DNA of 64,000 bases from Thiobacter sp964445085 (GCA_964445085.1 CAYUJV010000001.1:9695-73694), one strand, 5' to 3'; counted from the stretch's first letter, positions 8,645 through 17,177 are shown. The notes: a model not told the origin generated them from the sequence alone. Numbers and translations: made by a program.

Positions 8645-8737
8645 CGCTGCGCCCTCACCCTCGTTCCCTCTCCCCGAGGGAGAGGCAGGGATAAGCCCCC
8701 CGCCCCCTGGGAGAAGGGTTGGGGCGAGGACGCAGCG
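8645..8737. repeat. Imperfect palindrome in ferredoxin-TPR gap
   Basis: The arms at 8645-8674 and 8709-8737 are imperfect reverse complements over about 29 bases. A nested hairpin CCTCTCC-CCGA-GGGAGAGG sits inside the left half. It belongs to the common CTCACCCTC...GAGGGAGAGG class of intergenic repeats. It lies directly upstream of a gene without a clear ribosome site. Confidence 0.6.
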
Positions 8738-8763
8738 TTTCCCCAATTTCACAATGTCCGATC

Positions 8764-9237
8764 ATGGCCACCGACCCCTTCGGCGTAGCCCTCGGGTTTG
8801 CGACACCGCCCCTCATCGACGCCACCCTGCGCCAGGCGGCCGACGCCTACGCCGACACCGAGAAGGCCGAGTTCCTGTTGTGGACGGCGCTGAAAGCCGA
8901 CGAGGACTGCCTGGGCAGCTATTTCTCGCTGTACAAGTTCTATTTCTACAAGCGCATGCTGCCGCAGGCCGAGGAAGTGGCCCTGCTCGGCCTGGAAGTC
9001 GCCGCGCGTCAGGGCGGCTTCAGTCCCGACTGGACGCAGCTGGATGGCCACTCCACCGACTGGACGCGCGTGGACGCGCCGCAACACTTCTATCTGTTCA
9101 CCCTCAAGGCGCTCGCCTTCATGCGCCTGCGCCTGGGACGGGCGCAGGAGAGCCACGAACTGCTGGCGAAACTGGAGGAGCTCGATCCCCGCGACAGCGT
9201 GGGCGCTTCGGTGATTCGGGATCTGGCCGCCGCCTGA
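8764..9237 (+). CDS. Nif-associated TPR-like protein (first of two paralogs)
   Basis: A 157-residue all-helical protein with tetratricopeptide-like repeats; no catalytic motif is seen. It shares the patterns SLYKFYFYK, FYLFTLKA and MRLRLGRAQESH with the product of 31783-32349, so the two are paralogs. The ATG at 8764 follows no good ribosome site. Last gene of the nifV-fix operon; its stop lies four bases from the end of the convergent nifHDK operon. A scaffold or assembly role is only a guess. Confidence 0.75.
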   Translation: MATDPFGVALGFATPPLIDATLRQAADAYADTEKAEFLLWTALKADEDCLGSYFSLYKFYFYKRMLPQAEEVALLGLEVAARQGGFSPDWTQLDGHSTDWTRVDAPQHFYLFTLKALAFMRLRLGRAQESHELLAKLEELDPRDSVGASVIRDLAAA

Positions 9238-9241
9238 CGGT

Positions 9242-9859
9242 TCACGCCCCGGTCACGGCCTTTGTGATGAGGGGCACCAGCGGCTCGGGCAGCCGGATCT
9301 TGCCGCTGAGCGCGAATTGATGGGCACGCTCCGACATCTTCTTCCACGTCTTGCGGATGATGTCCAGCCACTTTTCCTCGCTGTAATCGGGCTTCTGGCC
9401 GGCGAACTCCAGCATGTAGTGTTCGATGAAGACGAGGTCCACCACGTCCTCCATCAGCTGGGTCTCCGGGTTCAGCTTGAGGGCCTTCTTGCCGATGATG
9501 GTCCGCACCCGCTCGATCATGTCGTGGTCGTACCCCACCTCCTGCATGAGCCGTGCCGCCGTCTCGGCGTGGTACTTGTAGAGCCCCGTGCGCCACTGCA
9601 GGTAGCCGTTCCGATCCATGGGGTAACTGTCCCGCGGCACCTTCCAGCGCTCGATATGCTGGGCACGGCACGCCAGCTGCACCGCTTCCGAGGCATCCGG
9701 CGCGTAACGCTGGAGCATTTCCGTCATGCGCCGGGCATAGAGCAGCTCGCGCGGCACCGGCTGCCCGTTCTCGTCGTCCTGGCGCGGGTCCAGCGCATTG
9801 GCGGCGTCGAAAAGCGCGATGGCCTTGTTGAAACGGGTGGGGTCGGAAATCGTTGTCAT
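9242..9859 (-). CDS. DUF4202 family protein
   Basis: A 205-residue soluble protein with the pattern of DUF4202: RFNKAIALFDAANALDP at the start, RELLYARRMTEMLQR, AQHIERWKVPRDSYPMD and a C-terminal RKTWKKMS. The conserved His/Asp residues (AQHIERW, KYHAETA, EHY) suggest an HD-like metal site, which is inference. It is the last gene of the nifHDK operon, after nifQ. Function unknown. The start follows GGAGATG. The 161-base gap back to nifQ shows no feature. Confidence 0.75.
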   Translation of the reverse strand: MTTISDPTRFNKAIALFDAANALDPRQDDENGQPVPRELLYARRMTEMLQRYAPDASEAVQLACRAQHIERWKVPRDSYPMDRNGYLQWRTGLYKYHAETAARLMQEVGYDHDMIERVRTIIGKKALKLNPETQLMEDVVDLVFIEHYMLEFAGQKPDYSEEKWLDIIRKTWKKMSERAHQFALSGKIRLPEPLVPLITKAVTGA

Positions 9860-10020
9860 GGGGCATCTCCTAACACGGGACGCCATTATAGCGGCGGCGC
9901 GCCCGCCGCGCCCCCGGCCCGGAACGGGCGAGCGCCGGTGCCGGGCGCAAGCCCGCTCCGACGATGGCCGTAGCCGACAGCGGCCTGATGCCCCGCCTTC
10001 GGCCAAGCTGGGCAGCGCGG

Positions 10021-10662
10021 CTAGACGGCTTCCACCGCCGGCGCCGCCCGGCCGCTGGCCAGCGACAGGGCACCCAGTCCCGTGGCATCTTCCGGGCCGA
10101 AGCACTTGTGGTAGTCGTCGCACACCTGGCAGCTCGGCGCCTTGCACAGATTCACCTCGGCCCGGTCGCACAGCTGCTTGTAGAAGAACTTCTTCCACTT
10201 CATGTTGCCGACGTTCTTGTCGTGCAGGGTGGTGAAGTTGTTGCGCAGGATGTCGGACAGCGCCTGCCGCCCCGTAAGGCCCATGTCCTGCCACAGGTGG
10301 TTGCTGCCCATGCAGCCGGTGGCGATGGCATAGGCCAGCCAGGTCACCTCGTCGCGGTCGCTGGCACGGTGTTCCAGCAACAGGGCCACCAGATCCTGGA
10401 TCTCGTCCTCGCGGAACGCGGGACAGGAAGCCTGATCGTCTGCCAAGTCCCCTGTCATGAACAGCGCCTGCGTGGCGCCGGGGAAGTAGCGGTCGAGCAG
10501 GCAGCCGAACTGGGTTTCGGTCAGCCCGAAAAAGAATGCCGGAAAAACCCCCTGGGCGAAGGCAGTCCTGACGGCCCCTGCAAACGCCTGGGTCAACACA
10601 TCGTCGGGCCGGGCGGCGTAGGCCATCAGCTGCTCGTGGCTCACCGGAACGTGCGCATCCAT
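10021..10662 (-). CDS. nifQ: Molybdenum delivery protein NifQ
   Basis: A 213-residue NifQ, an Fe-S protein that carries molybdenum to the NifEN complex for FeMo-cofactor. The C-terminal cluster motif C-x4-C-x2-C-x5-C is complete (CKAPSCQVCDDYHKC). An N-terminal extension of the frame to 10752 overlaps the preceding ferredoxin and is rejected. It is co-transcribed behind ferredoxin III. Confidence 0.93.
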   Translation of the reverse strand: MDAHVPVSHEQLMAYAARPDDVLTQAFAGAVRTAFAQGVFPAFFFGLTETQFGCLLDRYFPGATQALFMTGDLADDQASCPAFREDEIQDLVALLLEHRASDRDEVTWLAYAIATGCMGSNHLWQDMGLTGRQALSDILRNNFTTLHDKNVGNMKWKKFFYKQLCDRAEVNLCKAPSCQVCDDYHKCFGPEDATGLGALSLASGRAAPAVEAV

Positions 10663-10678
10663 GCTGCATCCCCTTCGT

Positions 10679-10993
10679 TCATTCCGCGGGCATTGCCGCG
10701 TGCGTGTAGCAATCCTTCGGGCAGATCTTGGAGCACGCCTCGCAGCCGACACAGTTCATCTGGTTGGCGATGGTCATGACCTTGCGCTCGTATTCCTCGT
10801 CGTCGTCATCGTCGCTGCCGAGCTGCACCGGGATGAATTCGCCGTCCTCGGTCACTCCGACGAGTTGCAGCACGTCGCGGCCGCACACCCGGAAACAGCG
10901 GCCGCAGCCGATGCACTTCTCCTGATTGATCGCCCCGACAAATTTTGGCGTCCAGCTGCGCCCGTCGGGCATGGTGACAGTGACGAAGGCCAT
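10679..10993 (-). CDS. fdxB: Nif-specific ferredoxin III
   Basis: A 104-residue ferredoxin with two Cys clusters: CIGCGRCFRVC near residue 27 and CVGCEACSKIC near residue 81. An acidic run of five Asp separates them. This spacing is that of the nif-specific ferredoxin III family, usually found downstream of nifX, as here. Likely electron donor in cofactor assembly or to nitrogenase. Confidence 0.92.
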   Translation of the reverse strand: MAFVTVTMPDGRSWTPKFVGAINQEKCIGCGRCFRVCGRDVLQLVGVTEDGEFIPVQLGSDDDDDEEYERKVMTIANQMNCVGCEACSKICPKDCYTHAAMPAE

Positions 10994-11003
10994 GACGGTT
11001 CCC

Positions 11004-11321
11004 CTAGCCAGCCGCCGCCAGCTTCTTGCGCGCCGCTTCCAGATTCTGGAAGGCGACCACCGTGGCCTGGGCCACCTCCATGACCTTCTCCAGACCCACC
11101 GGCAGTTCCTCGGACAGGTCGTGCAGGGCCATGCGCGCTTCCATGGCCCGCGCGTTGAGCTTCTTCACCTCGGCCTTGAGGGCTTCCTTGTCTTCCATAT
11201 CCGCCTTTCCTTCAGATTTCCCTGCAATATCGGCGAGCAGTGCCTCGATTTCCTCGCCTTCGATGATGTCCAGCCAGTGAGGCACATCCACTTCCATGTC
11301 ACGCTCAAGAACGATCGCCAT
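11004..11321 (-). CDS. CCE_0567/DUF683-type protein with N-terminal extension
   Basis: The C-terminal 64 residues (from MEDKEALKAEV) match the small helical-hairpin DUF683 family found beside nifX, described as a metal-binding protein. Ahead of them is an acidic 41-residue stretch (VPHWLDIIEGEEIEALLAD) not expected in the family. The ATG at 11321 has a strong AAAGGAG site; a second ATG at 11198 has a weaker AGGAAAGG upstream and would give the family's normal length. Both products are possible. Confidence 0.78.
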   Translation of the reverse strand: MAIVLERDMEVDVPHWLDIIEGEEIEALLADIAGKSEGKADMEDKEALKAEVKKLNARAMEARMALHDLSEELPVGLEKVMEVAQATVVAFQNLEAARKKLAAAG

Positions 11322-11349
11322 GACTTACTCCTTTCGACTCCATGCGGTG

Positions 11350-11823
11350 TCATCCATATCTGGCCGCGTCCGGGAACTGCTCGATCATCGCGATCCCCGC
11401 CGCCACCTGCTTCTCCCCTTCTGCCGCGAGTTTCTCCATGCTCTCGAAGCCAAAGCGATGAACATCCCGCAGCTGCTTGTTGACCACCACCAGCCGACCC
11501 GCCAGCAGCACCATGCGGCCAAAGCCTTCGTGGTGCATCTTCAGCATCGGCGACACCATGATGCCGGTGGCGCGCTCGATGGCGAGGCCGATGGCGTTGT
11601 AGAACAGCTCCAGCCGCCACAAGGTCTCCGGGTCGGGGTCGCCGATGATGGGCATTTCCCGGCGCTGCTCCCTGGTGATGATGTAGGGTTCCAGCAGCTT
11701 GGCATCGCTCTTGCCTTCCCACGCGCCGTGGGCGTCCTGGGCGCGCCACTGCTTGATCAGTTCCTTGACGAACACCGACTCCATCGGGTCGGCTTCGACG
11801 ACTGCGGCTTCGGTGCTGCCCAT
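11350..11823 (-). CDS. NifX-associated protein (DUF269)
   Basis: A 157-residue protein of the NifX-associated DUF269 family. Seen: VKELIKQWRAQDAHGAWEGK near the start, the REMPIIGDPDPETLWR motif and the GRMVLLAGRLVVVNK strand. It starts two bases after the nifX stop. The family is tied to FeMo-cofactor handling, but its exact step is unknown. Confidence 0.9.
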   Translation of the reverse strand: MGSTEAAVVEADPMESVFVKELIKQWRAQDAHGAWEGKSDAKLLEPYIITREQRREMPIIGDPDPETLWRLELFYNAIGLAIERATGIMVSPMLKMHHEGFGRMVLLAGRLVVVNKQLRDVHRFGFESMEKLAAEGEKQVAAGIAMIEQFPDAARYG

Positions 11824-11825
11824 GT

Positions 11826-12299
11826 TCAGACCTCTTCTTCCTCGAAATCGAATGTCTTTTCCTGGCCCTTCTGGATCGCCTTGCGCAGCCAGGGCGGCGG
11901 CGTGCCCTTCAGCACGTCCTGCAGCTTGACCAGGATCTCGTCGATGGCTTCCGGCTGCTGGACCTTGATGGGGTGGATGTTGTGGGCCACCACCCGTGCC
12001 GCGCCGGAGCCGCCGATCGCCGCCACATACAGAATGGCGCAGTCCTTGATCGCCTCCAGCTTGGGGGCCAGCTTGTCCTCGTTGCCGTCTTCCTGGAGGT
12101 CGCCGTCGAACTGGATCGCCTCGACGAAGCGCGAGTCGCCGGACGACACATCGTAGATGGCGATGTTCTTCGCCCAGCCAAAGTGGGCATCCACCCGCTT
12201 CATGTCCTGTGTGCAGAATGCGACTTTCATATAGCCTCCGTTCAAGAAACTTTCACCCGTGCCGCTCTCAATGAGCCGCAGCCGACGCACAACTTCCAC
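11826..12299 (-). CDS. nifX: FeMo-cofactor carrier NifX
   Basis: NifX binds NifB-co and the VK-cluster while FeMo-cofactor is built. Seen: MKVAFCTQDMKRVDAHFG and the EDGNEDKLAPKLEAI motif. Two starts compete: GTG at 12299 (157 residues, overlapping the nifN end by 32 bases, with the RRLRLIE leader common in NifX) and ATG at 12230 (134 residues) behind a strong GGAGG site. The longer form is listed because of the conserved leader. Confidence 0.9.
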   Translation of the reverse strand: MEVVRRLRLIESGTGESFLNGGYMKVAFCTQDMKRVDAHFGWAKNIAIYDVSSGDSRFVEAIQFDGDLQEDGNEDKLAPKLEAIKDCAILYVAAIGGSGAARVVAHNIHPIKVQQPEAIDEILVKLQDVLKGTPPPWLRKAIQKGQEKTFDFEEEEV

Positions 12300-13635
12300 A
12301 TGCCGCTCCCTCGGTTTCCGTCCTGCGCCAGTCGTCCGGCCCCGGCTCGTGGGCCTCGGCCATGAAGATGTTGGCGACCTGGAACAGCAGGTCGCGCGTG
12401 CCGCGGTAGCCGGCCGTCACCTGGTGCGCCGCGCCCAGGCGGTCGAACATGGGAATGCCCATGCGCAGGAAGGGAATGCCCAGGCGTTCTGCCATCTGCC
12501 GCCCGTGGGAATGCGTGATCAGCAGGTCGCAGTCCTGCGATCGGTTTTCCAGATCCTCCAGGTCGCCGATCAGGACTTCCTGCGCCGGCAGTTTTTCCAA
12601 AATCGGGGATTGCGTGGTGGTCACCACGGCCGCGAGTTCCGCGCCCATGCCCGCGAGGAGGTTGCCGACGCCCCACAAGAGATCGGGCTCGGCGCCGATG
12701 GCGATCTTCCTGCCGCCGATGTGGAAGTGCGCGTCGAGCATGGCGTCCACCAGCTGGCTGCGCTGCCGGCGGTACTTATTCGGCGCCGGGCGGCCGGATT
12801 TCTCCGCCAGCAGGCTCATCAGACGGTCGCAGGCGTCAAGGCCGGTCAGGGTTTCGAGCACCTCGAAAGGCACGCCGCATTTGTCGTTCAGCACCTGCGC
12901 CGCCTCGCGCATGTGTTCGCCGATGGCTACGCTGAATTCGGAGGCACCGGTGTTGCGCAGTTCGCTCAGCGTGGTGCCGCCCAGCGTGGTCGGGCTGAAG
13001 TTGTCGGGCACGTGGCCGTCCATGGAGCCGGAGAGGTCGGGCAGGATGATGGGCTTGAAGCCGAAGGCTTCCACGATCTCCCGCACTTCCTCGATGTCGC
13101 CGGGGGTGAGCTGGCTGCCGGCGAGCACGTTCACCTGCCCGGCGATTTTTGGGCCGGGCTCGGCCAGTTCCTTCACCAGCTTGGCCACCGCCTTGGCCCA
13201 GCCGTCCTGAAAGGCGCCGACGTAATCCGGAGTGGAGACGTACACCACCCCGAGTTCGGCCAGCTCGGGATGTTTTTGGCGGATGATTTGGAGGTAACCG
13301 TCCACATCGTCGCCCTTGGTCTCGGTCAGGCCCGTCGAGGCGATGCCGATGATGGCCGGCTTGGCGCGCTTGTGGATGTTGAGGATGGCCTGCTCCACGT
13401 TGTCCATGCCGCCCATGATGGTGGTGGCCTCGTTCATGGCCGTGGTCTGCATCGGCACCGCCTCCTTGAAGTGGCGCACGAACAGCACCAGGCCGAAGGC
13501 AGTGCAGCCCTGGGAGCCGTGCAGTGTCGGCATGCAGTTGTCCAGGCCCATGAAGGCCAGGGCGGCGCCAATGGGTGCGCTCATCTTGAGCGGGTTGACT
13601 GCACAACTTTTCTTTACATGAGTCACTGTGGCCAT
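12268..13635 (-). CDS. nifN: FeMo-cofactor scaffold NifN
   Basis: A 455-residue homolog of NifK. With NifE it forms the scaffold on which NifB-co matures to FeMo-cofactor. Seen: HGSQGCTAFG with the P-cluster-type Cys, HFKEAVPMQTTAM, and the TLSGSMDGH-like region after LILPDLS. The C-terminus is Cys-rich (CGSCAS). The ATG follows GGAAAG; the upstream in-frame ATG at 13695 lies inside a repeat and is rejected. Confidence 0.96.
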   Translation of the reverse strand: MATVTHVKKSCAVNPLKMSAPIGAALAFMGLDNCMPTLHGSQGCTAFGLVLFVRHFKEAVPMQTTAMNEATTIMGGMDNVEQAILNIHKRAKPAIIGIASTGLTETKGDDVDGYLQIIRQKHPELAELGVVYVSTPDYVGAFQDGWAKAVAKLVKELAEPGPKIAGQVNVLAGSQLTPGDIEEVREIVEAFGFKPIILPDLSGSMDGHVPDNFSPTTLGGTTLSELRNTGASEFSVAIGEHMREAAQVLNDKCGVPFEVLETLTGLDACDRLMSLLAEKSGRPAPNKYRRQRSQLVDAMLDAHFHIGGRKIAIGAEPDLLWGVGNLLAGMGAELAAVVTTTQSPILEKLPAQEVLIGDLEDLENRSQDCDLLITHSHGRQMAERLGIPFLRMGIPMFDRLGAAHQVTAGYRGTRDLLFQVANIFMAEAHEPGPDDWRRTETEGAACGSCASAAAH

Positions 13636-13648
13636 TTCGTTCTTTCCG

Positions 13649-13726
13649 AGCTGGTAGGGAGTGGCTTGTAGCTCGATGTCGCGCTTCGCGCGCACCTTAA
13701 AGGCTACTGGCTGCCAGCTACACGCT
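13649..13726. repeat. Diverged palindromic element between nifE and nifN
   Basis: GAGCTGGTAG...GGCTTGTAGCT on the left and AGGCTACTGG...CCAGCTACACGC on the right form an imperfect inverted repeat around a GCGCTTCGCGCGC centre. It resembles the element at 8172-8261. The TAG stop of nifE (13718-13720) lies inside the right arm, so the element overlaps the end of that gene. Confidence 0.6.
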
Positions 13727-15109
13727 AACCAGATCCCACGGTGCCGGCTTGCGCACCTGTTCCCACATCGGGTTGTACAGCGCCTTGTCGATCTCCCGCA
13801 CCAGGTTCACCATGCCGCTGTAGCCGGCATAGGCGTGGTGGCGTTCCTGGTTGATGTCGAGCCAGGGCATCTTGGCCTTGAGCGCGACGAACTGGGAACG
13901 GCCGCCGGAAAGCATGATGTCGGCCTGCGCATCCTTGAGCATCCTGTACATCTCGCGCGGGGTCATGTCGTCGATCATGTGGGCGTCCTCGCCCATCAGT
14001 TCCTTGATCTTCTGCTTGTCCTCCAGGGTGGACTTCTTCACGCTGGTGCCGACGATCTCCATGCCCACTTCCTGCAGCGCGGACACCACCGACCAGGATT
14101 TCACGCCACCGGTGATGAGCAGCACCTTCACGCCCTTGAGGCGCTCCTTGTAGGGTTCCATCTGCGTCCAGAACCCGGCTTCCTCGCGCCGGATGATGGC
14201 TTCGGTGCGATCCAGCAGATCGGCCGGCGCGCCCTTTTCCACCAGCAGCCTGGCGATGTTGCGCAAGCTGTCGCTCATGTCGGAAATACCGTAGAACGAG
14301 CCCTCGAAGAATGGAATCTGATAGCGCTCGTCCATCTTGCGGGCGATGTTGATCATTGCCTTGGAGCACACCATCATCGCGGCCTTGGCGCGATGGCTGT
14401 AGGCAACCTCCTTGTACTTCGCGTCGCCGGAGATGCAGGACAGGATGCGCACGCCCATTTCGTCGAGCAGCGGCTTCACCTGCCACAGCTCCCCCGCGAG
14501 GTTGTACTCGCCGATGATGTTGATGTCGTAGGGCGTCGTGGTCTCGGGCTCTTCGGTGCCGATGACGTAGTCGAGCAGCGCCTCGCCGGCGAGCTTGTTG
14601 CCGAGGTTCTTGTTGCCGACGAAGCCGGGCGCATTCACCGGAATCACCGGCTTGCCGAATTTCGCGCTGGCGGCCTTGCACACCGCCTCGATGTCGTCGC
14701 CGATCAACGCGGTGACGCAGGTCTGGTAGACGAAGATGGCGGGCGGGTCGTACTTGTCGACGATCTCCTTCACCGACTTGAACAGGCGCTTCTCGCCGCC
14801 GTAGACCACGTCGAGCTCGTTGATGTCGGTGGTGAAGCCGGTGCGGTAGAGGCGTGAGCCGGAGGACTTGGCGCCGCGGTTGTCCCAAGAGTTGCCTTCG
14901 CAGGCGATGGGGCCGTGCACCAGGTGCGCGACGTCGGTGATGGGCTGCAGCGCGATCTTTGCGCCGTCGAAGGCGCAGCCACCGGCGGCCGCGCCGGGCG
15001 CAAGCTGCTTGGTGCAACCCTTCTTGCGATCCTTCTCCGACTTTGCCTGATTCTTGCCGCAGGCGGGTTCGTCGAAGACTTCCTGAACCTTTTTCGACAG
15101 TGCATCCAT
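13718..15109 (-). CDS. nifE: FeMo-cofactor scaffold NifE
   Basis: A 463-residue homolog of NifD forming the NifEN scaffold. Seen: CAFDGAKIALQPITD, HGPIACEGNSWDNRG, YQTCVTALIGDD and INIIGEYN. A Lys-rich N-terminal segment carries extra Cys residues. The last codons run into a palindromic element, so the extreme C-terminus may differ from relatives. It starts 22 bases behind the ferredoxin gene. Confidence 0.96.
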   Translation of the reverse strand: MDALSKKVQEVFDEPACGKNQAKSEKDRKKGCTKQLAPGAAAGGCAFDGAKIALQPITDVAHLVHGPIACEGNSWDNRGAKSSGSRLYRTGFTTDINELDVVYGGEKRLFKSVKEIVDKYDPPAIFVYQTCVTALIGDDIEAVCKAASAKFGKPVIPVNAPGFVGNKNLGNKLAGEALLDYVIGTEEPETTTPYDINIIGEYNLAGELWQVKPLLDEMGVRILSCISGDAKYKEVAYSHRAKAAMMVCSKAMINIARKMDERYQIPFFEGSFYGISDMSDSLRNIARLLVEKGAPADLLDRTEAIIRREEAGFWTQMEPYKERLKGVKVLLITGGVKSWSVVSALQEVGMEIVGTSVKKSTLEDKQKIKELMGEDAHMIDDMTPREMYRMLKDAQADIMLSGGRSQFVALKAKMPWLDINQERHHAYAGYSGMVNLVREIDKALYNPMWEQVRKPAPWDLVSV

Positions 15110-15131
15110 GACCGCTCTCCGTCAGGAACCT

Positions 15132-15482
15132 TCAGAAGGCCACGAGGATCGGTTCGTCCCCGACCACGTATTGGCAGGCAAGGCGCCACAAGGGCGGCAC
15201 GTCAGCGAGGACATCCGTTTCGTACTGTTGGCGCGAAATCTTGCCGCGCTTGAGAAGTGCGCGCTTTTCCCGGCCGCTCAGGGTTACGCGCCGGGCGCCC
15301 GGCCGCCCGGGCCTGGGCAGCACCTTGACGGCGCAGCTTCCGCACCTGCCCTCTTCGCACCGGCAGTAGCCGGGAATGCGAAACTCGCGCATCAGGCTCA
15401 GCAAGGTCCGCCGCTGGGCCGGGTCCACGTTCACCGTGTACCGGTCCGGCAGCTTCAGCGTCAAGAACGTCACTTCTGCCAT
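15132..15482 (-). CDS. Plant-type [2Fe-2S] ferredoxin between nifK and nifE
   Basis: A 116-residue ferredoxin with plant-type ligands C-x4-C-x2-C (CEEGRCGSC) and a distal Cys in RLACQ. A basic 30-residue insert (RPGRPGARRVTLSGREKRALLKRG) separates the first three ligands from the last. Its position between nifK and nifE is where nifT/nifY lie in many diazotrophs; here nifT is in the nifB operon. Probably a dedicated electron donor for cofactor assembly or nitrogenase, inferred from position. Confidence 0.85.
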   Translation of the reverse strand: MAEVTFLTLKLPDRYTVNVDPAQRRTLLSLMREFRIPGYCRCEEGRCGSCAVKVLPRPGRPGARRVTLSGREKRALLKRGKISRQQYETDVLADVPPLWRLACQYVVGDEPILVAF

Positions 15483-15546
15483 GGTCTCTCCCGCGTCCTG
15501 CTCCTGCTGCCGCCGGGCAGCCCGACGCCGCCCGGCCCGTACCGCC

Positions 15547-17085
15547 TTAACGAATGATGTCGTAGCTGTAGTCGGTCTTCGCCGGGACGATGGTGTTCTT
15601 GTCCATTTCGTCGAAGATCTTGTCCAGCACCCACACCAGCACGTTCATCGCACCCTGGTAGCCCCACACCGGATAGCGGTGGTGATGGTGGCGATCGAAC
15701 ACCGGGAAGCCGATCCGGATCAGCGGCGTGCCGGTATCGCGCTCCAGGTACTTGCCGTAGGTGTTGCCGATGAGGAAGTCCACCGGCTCCGTGAACAGCA
15801 GGGAACGCATGTGCCACAGGTCCTTGCCGGGGTAGGCCTTGCAGCCCTTGCCGAAGGGCGAGCTGTCGAACAGCGCCTGCATCTTCTTCTCCCAGTCGCC
15901 GTTGCCGTTGGTGGACAGCACGTGCACCGGCTCGGCGCCCAGCTCCAGCAGGAAGCCCGCCAGGCCCAGGCACAGGTCGGGGTCGCCGTAGATGGCGAAC
16001 TTCTTGCCGTGGATGTGGGCGCTGGAATCGGCGATGGCGTCCACCAGGCGGCCGCGCTCCTTGGTCAAGGCCTCGGGAATGGCCTTGCCGGTGAGGCGGG
16101 AGATTTCCATCAGGAACCTGTCGGTTGCCGCCACGCCCACCGGGTGGTTGAAGGCCACGACCTCCTGGCCCTTCTCGGCGATGTAGCCCAGGGTCTTCTC
16201 GGTGCAGAACTCCTGCATGGAGACGGTGGCCTTGGCGTTGATCGCGGCCTTGGCGTCCTCCAGGGTGGTGCCCCCGTCGTACATGCGGAATTCGCCGTCG
16301 GCCGGGGTGTCCCACACCTCGCTGTTGTCGGCGAGGATGGTGTGCTCGACCCCCATCAGGTCGAACATGCGCTTGATCTCGCGCAAGTTGCCCACGGTGT
16401 AGCCGTCGAAGCCACCGATGAAGTTGATCTTCCCGTTCGGCGTGCGGTCCTTGCCCTCCCAGAAGTGGGAGACGATGCCCTTGAGCGCATTGTCGTAGCC
16501 GGTGATGTGGCTGCCGACGAAGGCCGGGGTATGGGCGTAGGGTACGTCGAAGTCCTGCGGCACGCTGCCCTTGTTCTTGGCATTCTGGATGAAGCCGTTG
16601 AGGTCGTCGCCGATCACCTCCGCCATGCAGGTGGTGGATACCGCGATCATCTTCGGCTTGTACATGTTGTAAGTGTTGGCCAGGCCGTCGATCATGTTGT
16701 TGAGGCCGCCAAACACCGCCGCGTCCTCGGTCATCGAGGACGACACGCAGGAGCTGGGCTCCTTGAAGTGGCGGCTGAAGTGACTGCGGTAGTAGGCGAC
16801 GCAGCCCTGGGAGCCGTGCACGAAGGGCATGGTGCCCTCGAAGCCGACGGCGGCGAACACCGCGCCCAGCGGCTGGCAGGCTTTGGCGGGGTTGACCGTG
16901 AGCGAGTCGCGGGCGAAGTTCTTCTCGCGGTATTCCCAGGTCTTGGTCCACTCCCGCACTTCCTCGACCTTTTCGTCGGGGTGGGGGTTCTCGAAATTCT
17001 TCTTCTTGTTCGCGAACATCTCGGTGTATTCCGGTCCGCGGAACAGGTTGAAGTGGTCGATTACGTTCTCTACGTTCTGGGTCAT
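15547..17085 (-). CDS. nifK: Nitrogenase MoFe protein beta chain
   Basis: A 512-residue beta subunit of dinitrogenase. P-cluster ligands are seen in NPAKACQPLGA, HGSQGCVAYYRS and STTCMAEVIGDD. The C-terminal DRHHHHRYPVWGYQGA signature is present. The ATG at 17085 follows AGGAGAACCAAG; the longer frame to 17139 lies in the spacer. The 92-base nifD-nifK spacer contains a degenerate GAGGCTGGAGGCTGG repeat. Confidence 0.98.
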   Translation of the reverse strand: MTQNVENVIDHFNLFRGPEYTEMFANKKKNFENPHPDEKVEEVREWTKTWEYREKNFARDSLTVNPAKACQPLGAVFAAVGFEGTMPFVHGSQGCVAYYRSHFSRHFKEPSSCVSSSMTEDAAVFGGLNNMIDGLANTYNMYKPKMIAVSTTCMAEVIGDDLNGFIQNAKNKGSVPQDFDVPYAHTPAFVGSHITGYDNALKGIVSHFWEGKDRTPNGKINFIGGFDGYTVGNLREIKRMFDLMGVEHTILADNSEVWDTPADGEFRMYDGGTTLEDAKAAINAKATVSMQEFCTEKTLGYIAEKGQEVVAFNHPVGVAATDRFLMEISRLTGKAIPEALTKERGRLVDAIADSSAHIHGKKFAIYGDPDLCLGLAGFLLELGAEPVHVLSTNGNGDWEKKMQALFDSSPFGKGCKAYPGKDLWHMRSLLFTEPVDFLIGNTYGKYLERDTGTPLIRIGFPVFDRHHHHRYPVWGYQGAMNVLVWVLDKIFDEMDKNTIVPAKTDYSYDIIR

Positions 17086-17177
17086 CTTGGTTCTCCTAAT
17101 TCGAGGCTGGAGGCTGGGGGCTGGAACCTGCGTGGGCAATCCGGCCCCGGCTTGCTAGCCCCTGGTTGCCTGCTTCA

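Noticed and set aside
17086..17177. nifD-nifK spacer examined for a promoter
   Set aside because: Contains only a degenerate GAGGCTGGAGGCTGG repeat and the nifK ribosome site; no -24/-12 or -35/-10 pair.
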